Notes under the pieces: generated by a model
What the model saw: only the letters and a program-made list of their open reading frames with translations
Databases searched by the model: none
Told to the model about the DNA's origin: nothing
Source: Diaporthe sp. PMI_573
Taxonomy: Eukaryota; Ascomycota; Sordariomycetes; Diaporthales; Diaporthaceae
DNA length: 64,000 bases
Direction: 5' to 3'
Assembly (NCBI GenBank): GCA_021399435.1
Contig: JAJTUP010000002.1
Location: 992,001 to 1,056,000, forward strand
Program-made: the position numbers and the translations under genes
In this document: in pieces, positions 56,837 through 64,000 of the stretch
Layout: each line of letters opens with the position of its first letter
Numbering within the stretch: position 1 is the first letter of the stretch

Positions 56837-58798
56837 ATGCTTCAAGCAAACGACATCCATAATGGGCTCCCTATGCTGCTGGCACTCGCATGTCTCCTAC
56901 TTGCAAGTCGGTACACATCCTGGCTCCGAAGATCTCGGTGCAGCCAAGGTTCCAGGCCGCAAGGGGACCTGGCTTCCGGAGCCGATGGAACCAAGCTATA
57001 TTACGGCGGGAAGCCATGGCCGCAGTATGTGGCCAGGTTCAATCTCAAGCTCTCCTACGTGTACGGACCAGTCGTTCTAATCAACCACCCGTCTACCACT
57101 CTGCTGGCCCGACTCCGGCGGTGGCTGCTTCAATGGGTGTACAGGACCAGGGATTCTGCAGAGACCACGCTTCTCATCAACTCGTTCTCAGAAAATGAAC
57201 GTCCGCTCAAAAGTCTGCTTGGCGCATGCGCCTCTCGGCGGCCTTCAATCCCCGCCGGAAAGTATCTCAGCCGTGGGCGACGGATCGTCCTACAGCCATA
57301 CGGCTCAGATTGGACACGCCATCGCCGAGCATTCACGTCGCTTTTGACAAAAGAGAAGATCAGTCATAAGTGGACCAGGGCGCTGCGCCATGAGGCGATG
57401 GTCATGGTTTGCCGCATTGCCGAGCTGGAAACTTCACAAGGTTCAGCCGGGACGACGATATTAGACGAAATATCACGCTTCACCGCGTCGAGCGTCTTGC
57501 AGGTCACCTACGCCCGCAGGGCTGAAACTCCGGATGATCCCATCTTGAGAGACCTAAGGACAGTTTCCCAGAATATTGCGAGCGCTTTCACGCCCGGCAA
57601 ATACTGGGTCGAGGACTTCCCGCTACTAGACTTTTTCCCTGCTTCGATTTCGCCATGGAAAAGAAAGCTGACCTCAGACCACCGATTTGAGATGGCATTA
57701 TTCAAAGGTTTGCTTCATGGGGTGGAGATCAGACTGGATGGGAGCCAAACTGCGCGTGATTCAAACAGCTGCAAGTTGCCCTATCAGTCTGCAGGCAGTG
57801 TGATAGACCCCGAAGAGTGTGCTGCTGCCGAGCTCCTTCGGAACCGGGAACAGTTACGGCTGGATCAAGATGACATCGCGTATCTCGCGGCTGGGATATT
57901 CGAGGCCGGCACGGAGACAACAGCTATGACTATCAACACATTCTTGCTTGCCGCAGCATGTTACCCGGAAATGACACGGCGAGCACAAGCAGAAATCGAC
58001 GAGTACATGTGCCGCAAGGAAAGCGATGAGGAATCAGTCCCAACATTTACAGATTTACAGCAATTGCCATACCTTGGCGCAATGGTGAAGGAGTCCTTGA
58101 GGTTGACCCCGACTGGGAGCTCGGGAGTAGGACACACGCCCACGAAGCTCGATTCACATGATCTGTACCTAGAGGACGATGGTCTCGAGGACAAAACCAA
58201 GATCACCATACCACATGGAGCTACTGTGTTGGCCAATACTTACGGTCTGCATCACGATCACAACCGGTACTCAGACCCCTGGCGATTCGACCCAGGCCGA
58301 TGGATGGCTCCAGGCTCAGACCAGGAGTCTCCTCCACCGGGCGTCCAGAAGTGTTCGGTATCAGGCTCGTACTCCCTCGACCACACGCACGCAAACTTCG
58401 CCTTCGGCTTCGGGAGAAGGATCTGTCCGGGCTCATCGCTCGCCTCACACTCCCTGTCCATGGCCATCTCGCTCCTCCTGCTGTGCTTCAACTTCAAGCT
58501 GACGGACCGGGCGGAGACCCACTGCCACAGCGTGGAGAAGCAGGACCGGGAGGAGTCTAGGAGGTTCGCGGAATTGTTCCGAACGGACCGTGGCCGGGCT
58601 GCGGTAGATTGGGAGCGGCGGTCCAAGGAGGAGTGCCTGGATCGGCGTGACCGCCTCGGCAGGGTCCTCATCGATGCTTACATCGCGTTCATGTTGTCCC
58701 GGAAGCAGTTGGATGAGTGCATACGCCTTGAGCCTCGGAAGGAGAGGCCGTGGTTGAGGGCTGTTGGTGATTCTTTGGCGTTCATGTGGGAACAGTGA
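56837..58798 (+). CDS. cytochrome P450, long and intronless
   Basis: A single exon of 653 residues. The N-terminal helix (LPMLLALACLLLASRYTSWL) anchors it to the ER. P450 landmarks in order are VLQPYGSDWTRHRRAF (C helix), AGIFEAGTETTAMTI (I helix, about 351-365), ESLR (ExxR, about 419-422), RFDPGRW, and the haem loop FGFGRRICPG (ligand Cys about 530). The usual proline hinge after the anchor is weak. Between YGPVV and INSF there is an extra basic segment of about 25 residues (LLARLRRWLLQWVYRTRD). After the haem loop there are about 123 residues, about twice the norm, with a charged stretch. The reaction and substrate are unknown. The gene sits between a flavoprotein and an alcohol dehydrogenase on the same strand, which fits a redox or detoxification neighbourhood but does not prove one. 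Confidence 0.88.
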   Translation: MLQANDIHNGLPMLLALACLLLASRYTSWLRRSRCSQGSRPQGDLASGADGTKLYYGGKPWPQYVARFNLKLSYVYGPVVLINHPSTTLLARLRRWLLQWVYRTRDSAETTLLINSFSENERPLKSLLGACASRRPSIPAGKYLSRGRRIVLQPYGSDWTRHRRAFTSLLTKEKISHKWTRALRHEAMVMVCRIAELETSQGSAGTTILDEISRFTASSVLQVTYARRAETPDDPILRDLRTVSQNIASAFTPGKYWVEDFPLLDFFPASISPWKRKLTSDHRFEMALFKGLLHGVEIRLDGSQTARDSNSCKLPYQSAGSVIDPEECAAAELLRNREQLRLDQDDIAYLAAGIFEAGTETTAMTINTFLLAAACYPEMTRRAQAEIDEYMCRKESDEESVPTFTDLQQLPYLGAMVKESLRLTPTGSSGVGHTPTKLDSHDLYLEDDGLEDKTKITIPHGATVLANTYGLHHDHNRYSDPWRFDPGRWMAPGSDQESPPPGVQKCSVSGSYSLDHTHANFAFGFGRRICPGSSLASHSLSMAISLLLLCFNFKLTDRAETHCHSVEKQDREESRRFAELFRTDRGRAAVDWERRSKEECLDRRDRLGRVLIDAYIAFMLSRKQLDECIRLEPRKERPWLRAVGDSLAFMWEQ

Positions 58799-60101
58799 AC
58801 CGCCGAGTTACGTTATGCCTGGCCATCACAACATGGCAGGGCTTGAACTTATTTCAAAATTGGTGTGACTAAACAGAGTTACGCCAAAATTGAAAACGCA
58901 TCAATGATACCTACCTGGTAAGTAACGGGGAGGAATTGAGGAGGATTGGGTATATTCAAGGGTTTTGCATGGCAAAGAGAGGATATCATGAGAAATATGT
59001 TATAGCCCTTGGACTTTTTGGGGATTGTTTTTGTCGCTTTTCTTTCGGTCAGAGCTTGGACAAGGCGTATGGGTCTGTTCGGCGTCAAAAATCCACTTTC
59101 ATGCATCGTATTTGATGGTGTCGTACTCAGATACGTAATGAACTTTACTCAAACTGCATGAGGAACAGTCCGGTTGTTTGGAACACACAATGTCGTCGAC
59201 GACTCATCCTCAATGCGACTCTACATTGCAGGATTTCTCAGCAGATGTAGACCTGGTGGCTTTTGGGAAATGGTTTTCCCCGTCGGCGTTAAGACAGATT
59301 TAGCCCGTGACAGACTGGAGTCAGCAAACCTGCCTCAGGTCTGCTTGCAATGGCCGGAACAAGTGATCCGGAAGACACCTAAATCACGCGTTGGCACCTG
59401 ACAAAGTGCTTTTCAAGCTTAAATTTAGTGTGGACTAAGTCGACCGTTACATCCTGCAACATGGGATTTCTTTTGCGGCGGCTGTTTGGGATCCTGATGT
59501 GGTGAGGCTCATTGCTTCTGCGAGTGGTTCGCCTAAGAGTCCATGACGTCGGCTCTGCCTATCAGAGGTAGATCCGACCTAGGCGTACCGCTCCTGAGCT
59601 CTGTCAACACAATGACGCCTAATGTCCGTCATACGCCACCATGTCTTCCACCGTAATGCAAGTCTCAAAATACCATCAGAGATGTCGACTCTGCCACCAA
59701 AAATGAAGTGCCGAGTTCCAGAATCAGTCTAGAATGAGATGACACATGACTTGGTAAAGCGAGCAACGGTAGCTTGCGCATACCAACCACATCTCCTGCT
59801 TGCCATTATTGGGCATGCTGATGGGTAATTGAAGGAAGCCAAGGTAAGAGATGCAGGCGTGTAGCTGAATTTGTTTTCCGGATCCCCACACACGCAGGCG
59901 ATATCTGTCTTGTCGTCCCCACAAAGTAGATCAGAGTAGATCGGAGGCCTACTTATAAGTACAAGAGCTCGGCCCAGAAGTCGACTATCGGGCCTGTCTA
60001 CAACAAAGTCGCCATCCCTCCGTACACCAAGCTACTCAATTCTCCTACCATCTGTGTCCCATAGTCATATTTTTATGTGATACCCGCCCCAACCAGTCAT
60101 C
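58799..60101. other. intergenic, no gene seen
   Basis: About 1.3 kb; an ACTTATAAGT palindrome-like TATA element near 59949-59958 lies about 150 nt before the next ATG. Short frames only. Confidence 0.45.
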
Positions 60102-61579
60102 ATGTCAGTTACACAAGCAGCATTCCAGGCCGAGAAGGCCGTAGGTCACGATGGGAGCACCATCACAGCACAAGATGTCACCAACTACTCACAAAGCGGC
60201 AAGAGCGAGACCATGAAGGCGCTCGTCTGGCAAGGCAAGAATAAGGTTGAGATCATCGATACTCCCCGGCCCAAGGTTATTGAGCCCCGGGATGTCATTC
60301 TGAAGGTCACCGGAAGCACGCTTTGCGGAAGTGACCTGCATTTACTTCACGGTGAGTATTCCCTAGACTCGGGTTGTCCCACCGGCCTCCAATATACATG
60401 AATACTAATGCGTCAATTAGGCACTGTTATTCAGATGCAAAAGGGAGATATCCTTGGCCACGAGTTCTGCGGTGTCGTCGACGAGGTTGGGACTGAGGTC
60501 ACGGGCATCAAGAAGGGCGGCCGATACGTCGCATCCTTCCAGATCGCCTGCGGCGACTGCTTCTTCTGCAAGCAGAAGCTTTCGTCACAGTGCGAGCGCA
60601 CCAACTCCAACACGACCGAGCACGCCATGTATGGCGGCCACACGGCAGGCATGTTCGGCTACTCGCACTTCACAGGCGGCTTTGCGGGCGGGCAGGCCGA
60701 GTACGTGCGCGTTCCGCTGGGTGACGTGAACTTATTGCACATCCCGGACGACGTTCCCGACGAGAAGGCGCTGTACCTGTCCGACGTCCTCGCCACGTCG
60801 TACAACTGCGTCAAAGACACGGCCGTGTACAAGGGCGACGAGGTGGCCATCTGGGGCGCGGGCCCCATCGGTCAAATGTGTGGCATCTTTGCCATCAACG
60901 AGGGCGCGTCCAAGATCATCTTTGTCGACGAGGCGGTGAGGTTGGACCTCATCAAGAGCAAGTGGCCCGCCGAGCACCAGGACAAGTTGCACCTCATCGA
61001 CTTCAAGAAGCTGAGCTTCGGCGTCACCAACAAGCCTACCGTTGTCAGCGAGCTCAAGAAGCTGTGTGGTGGTCGCGGCCCCGATGTAGCACTAGAGTGT
61101 GCTGCTGGCGAGTATCCTAAGGGGTGGATGCACACTGTGGAGATGGCTGTTGGTGCTGAGACAGATACTAGCGAGCTCGTCAACGAGATGATTGAGAGCG
61201 TGAGGAACTTTGGCCGATGCGGTATCACAGGTGTCTATGTTGGATACGTAAGTTGCACAATTTCCTACGGCATTGCAAATGGATCACTGACGTCTTCCAG
61301 ACAAATCACTTTAACGTCGGATCCCTGATGGAGCGTGGTATTCGACTGATCGGCAACGGTCAAGCTCCAGTTCACCTGTACTGGGAGAAGCTGATGGAGG
61401 ACATCCGGTCCGGTAAACTAGACCCCCTTCAAATGGTCTCCCACCGCATCAGCCTGGAGGATCTGGACAAGGTTTACTACAAGTTCGCAGCTCACGAGGA
61501 TGGCATCCAAAAGATCTTCGTAGAGACTAAGCACTCACTCCCAAAGGCTGCCGGATCACCTGAGCTGACACGCTACTAA
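60102..61579 (+). CDS. zinc-type alcohol dehydrogenase (glutathione-independent formaldehyde/alcohol DH-like)
   Basis: Exons 60102-60351, 60421-61247 and 61301-61579 (introns 69 and 53 nt, GTGAGT and GTAAGT donors) give 451 residues. Catalytic zinc ligands are in CGSDLH (C from TLCGSD) and GHEFCG. The structural zinc lobe is GDCFFCKQKLSSQC. The dinucleotide fold has IWGAGPIGQMCGIFA and IIFVDEAV. The region YGGHTAGMFGYSHFTGG and the later KKLCGGRGPDVALECAAGE are like long-chain medium-chain dehydrogenases related to formaldehyde dehydrogenases. An N-terminal extension of about 35 residues precedes MKALVWQG, a second possible start. It most likely oxidises an alcohol or aldehyde with NAD(P) in the cytosol; the substrate is inferred only at class level. 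Confidence 0.9.
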
Positions 61580-61785
61580 TTGCCGAGCCCGATTGAATTC
61601 ATTAGAAAGTATCTGTATCTTAGTGTACTATGAGTTCTAGTATCAATTGAGCCATTCGAAATGATGAAACATTGATTGACAGCATTGCATGCTGTTGATA
61701 TCAAAACAGAGCCTTGTCATGAAGAGAAATTCCAATGCTTAATCGTCCTATTTTCGGAAACAGACTTGTTTCTCTATCCCTGCGT
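61580..61785. other. short gap between convergent genes
   Basis: About 200 bases of 3' flanks; nothing else seen. Confidence 0.4.
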
Positions 61786-62498
61786 CTAGTTCACAGGTAT
61801 AAACTGCCCACGTGGTTGTTGAGGAGTTATGGTAGGTGCTTGGGCTGTGGCATTGGCGGGAGGTGGTTGTGGTGGTGGTGCCGAAGGAATGGGATTTGAG
61901 CCTCCGGGCTTGTAAGGCTTCTCAACATCCCGCCAGCCCAGAATTATCGCCCAGAGAATGGACTGGAAGTATACCGATAGAATTGAAGCAACGGCAAACG
62001 CAAATGGACCCATCGCGGCGCTTCAATGCAGCTGATAAGACCCCGGCCATGAGCCCCATCATGCAGACATATGCTGCCAAGAGTGGCCACAACCACTTGG
62101 TGTTCTTCTCCCGATTGGTTTTGAGGTATGCGTTCTTGAAAGTGGCCAAAACGGCAATGATGAGGTTGTTGCCACAGGCCACGACGGTCCCAAGTGCTAA
62201 CCAGAAGAAGTATGAGCGCCTGTTGCGACGTAGACCTTCGTCGTTGGTCTCAGAGCAAACAGCTTTGCCTTCTTCGTATGCCTGGATAATTATGTACGCT
62301 TCTCCCACCAATGCTATGAACGCTAAAGTTACAGCAATGGAGTGCTTCCAGTTCTCCTTGATGAAATTGAAAGCCCTGTTGAAGGCTTTCCAAAACTCTG
62401 ACTGTTCGCCCTTAGTGTCAACATCTATGTATAGCACTTGTTCCCTTGAATGACATTCATAGGGTGGGAAAACGTACCATCCAATTAGACGCTGACAT
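61786..62498 (-). CDS. four-helix membrane protein, frame unresolved
   Basis: On the minus strand a frame from about 62437 codes for FWKAFNRAFNFIKENWKHS and three hydrophobic helices (IAVTLAFIALVGEAYIIIQ; FFWLALGTVVACGNNLIIAV; WPLLAAYVCMMGLMAGVLSA). The fourth helix (FAFAVASILSVYFQSILWAI) and a Pro-rich tail ending GQFIPVN lie in another frame from 62013 to 61786. A likely first exon is ATG 62498 (MSASNWM) before a GTACGT donor, but it does not meet the helix frame in phase. The shift near 62015-62030 (CGCCGCG) needs one base removed. A 73-nt intron with poor sites (GTTGTG...GAAG) would restore the phase but delete a helix. It is therefore either an assembly indel or a decaying gene. No family is recognised. 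Confidence 0.5.
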
Positions 62499-64000
62499 TT
62501 TATTTAAGGGGAAAAGAGGGTACGGATTTATATATCTGCTTCATGAAGTCTTGATGTTGCGTACGCTAACTTCCTGATAGAACCTTCGACGTTTACTGAT
62601 GTGGCACACTGGAAACTTTCTGTCGGCTATAAGGACTTAGCAAAGTGTTGTCTGAGAACTGGTAGGATTTTGCTTTCCAGACTTGCTTGCGCTTCGCGAG
62701 AGCTGATTTATCGAGGACTGTTTGTAGAGTCTCCTGGCTAGAAATGAACGGCGCAGGATTGCAGGCTGCCTGCTTCTTTTACTTTTACTTTAAAGAAATT
62801 TTGTTTATTCTGGTCAAAGGATGTTCATATCTGTGTTGTACCCAGGGCTATGTGTTAATTAAACAAAGAATGCGAGGTCATATGGCCCTATGTGCATCTA
62901 GTGAGGCATGACAGCACTGAGAGTAGCCAACGTCAAAGGCCTCATATTGCTGTCCTAAACCTTACTTCCCAGATGAGTGGAATCCGAGGTAAATGAGAAG
63001 AGACTCATGCCTGGTATCCCACCTATATGCGCATTGTCTTGCTCCGAGGCCTTTGTCTCCTGGTAAAGGTTGTCGAACCAACAAACCCGTTCCCAATTCC
63101 TTCTTTGATGTGTTATTGTGCCACAGTACTCGTTACCCAGCAACTTGCCCCTGGCTGAATGAAATACATTGGTTTATTTATCAGCAAAAACTCATGGTAA
63201 AGTCACAATTATATGGACTTGTTTTGAAAACTCGACAGCTTCTGATCTTGCGTCTGAGCGGCGCATCTCCTCGGGTATTCCTTTTCTCTTTATAACAACA
63301 ACAATAGAGAACTGTGATTTCTAACAATTTGAAGATGTCTTTCGTCTCCTTGTTTGATTTTAGATGCGAGTCACCAGAAGGCGAGTTCATATGGAGACTG
63401 CCGGGCGGGCAACAAATGCAACAGGGCTAAGATAATTCTCGTCTAGCTTCACGTATTACTTACCACGAATTGGAAACAGTACAGTTTCATATCTGCGCGC
63501 AAAAAAGGGCGTGTCTTCAAGGTGAACTATGATTATCAATCTACGCGTGGAAATGTGCGTGTGGAATAAACTGGATAGTAATCCCCTGCCAAGACGGTGA
63601 ACAGTCAGCCGCCACTTTTGATCTAACATCCCGCGAGCAGGTTTGGAGAGCCACATTCTTATCTGTAAGGTTATATTAACTTATGGGCCTATATCCACAT
63701 AAGTCGAGGTCCCGAGGAGGGCAGCACAGCTGGTGTGAGCCTCACGAGGTCCGTCTCCTTCAACCAATGCGTATTGCAAGTCAACATATTTCTACAGCTA
63801 TCCCGTGCAGGTGTGCTGCGACGTCGTTAGTCCCGTACCACTGTAACGTTGTAAAAGCCACCCAATAATGCCCTTTAGCAAGATACTATTCCCGCCTCTA
63901 TGATTCGAGCGCGAGATTACAATACATGCTTTATAAACAACAATAGTTAGGTTCTGACTAATAACGTATGAGGTGAATCAAGTCTGCGTCGAGAATCAAA
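62499..64000. other. gene-poor right edge
   Basis: About 1.5 kb with only short frames (up to 100 codons) on both strands and no motif. A gene beginning outside the window cannot be excluded. Confidence 0.45.

Noticed and set aside
1..64000. Secondary-metabolite gene cluster
   Set aside because: Tailoring-type genes (P450, MBOAT, ADH, MFS, regulators) exist but are spread over 50 kb with housekeeping genes between them, and no backbone synthase is present.
1..64000. CRISPR arrays, phage or bacterial insertion elements
   Set aside because: No spaced direct repeats or bacterial-type genes; exon-intron structure is fungal throughout.

Overview
The window is nuclear DNA of a filamentous ascomycete (Pezizomycotina, most likely Sordariomycetes). 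Genes are mostly split by short introns (45 to 190 nt) with GTRNGT donors, CTRAC branch sites and YAG acceptors. There are two intact Zn2Cys6 regulators, several secreted CAZyme or redox proteins, a Pezizomycotina-style ISU1/UBP14/MAD2 set, and one nuclear tRNA gene with a short intron. Gene models below are read directly from exon frames and splice sites. No transcript or database evidence was available, so all names rest on motif and family recognition.

Left part (0 to 24.5 kb) is accessory in character. It holds a large coiled-coil protein (minus, 45-2906) and a secreted GH43-type glycosidase (5496-7188). Next are tRNA-Glu(UUC), an F-box-like protein whose exon join is unclear, and a small secreted protein (minus, 10667-11220). 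A co-directional trio follows: a divergent SEC11-like signal peptidase, a tubby/LURP-like protein and a wax-synthase-type MBOAT acyltransferase (12994-16110). After about 2 kb of AT-rich DNA with a degenerate 15-bp tandem repeat come a second GH43 with a C-terminal CBM35-like domain (18239-19781), a Rossmann-fold protein, and an SV2-like MFS transporter interrupted by a one-base shift in a C-run.

Middle part (25.4 to 42.3 kb) contains the housekeeping genes: ISU1 iron-sulfur scaffold (minus), UBP14/isopeptidase T (plus) and MAD2 spindle checkpoint protein (minus, with an unusual low-complexity insert). Then come a protein with a STAND/NLR-type N-terminal domain and a ZZ zinc finger (minus), a Zn2Cys6 regulator (minus), a broken regulator-like remnant, and a second coiled-coil protein (39563-42335).

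Right part (43 to 64 kb) is again accessory. It has an HExxH metallopeptidase-like protein, a second Zn2Cys6 regulator whose zinc cluster is split over three exons, a secreted tyrosinase converging on a small cysteine-containing secreted protein, and about 3 kb with no clear gene. These are followed by a Rieske-AIF-like oxidoreductase, a long intronless cytochrome P450, a zinc alcohol dehydrogenase, and a four-helix membrane protein with an unresolved frame. The two GH43 enzymes both fit galactan or arabinogalactan breakdown. The regulators, P450, ADH, MBOAT and MFS genes are scattered and no PKS, NRPS or terpene synthase backbone is seen, so I do not call a secondary-metabolite cluster.
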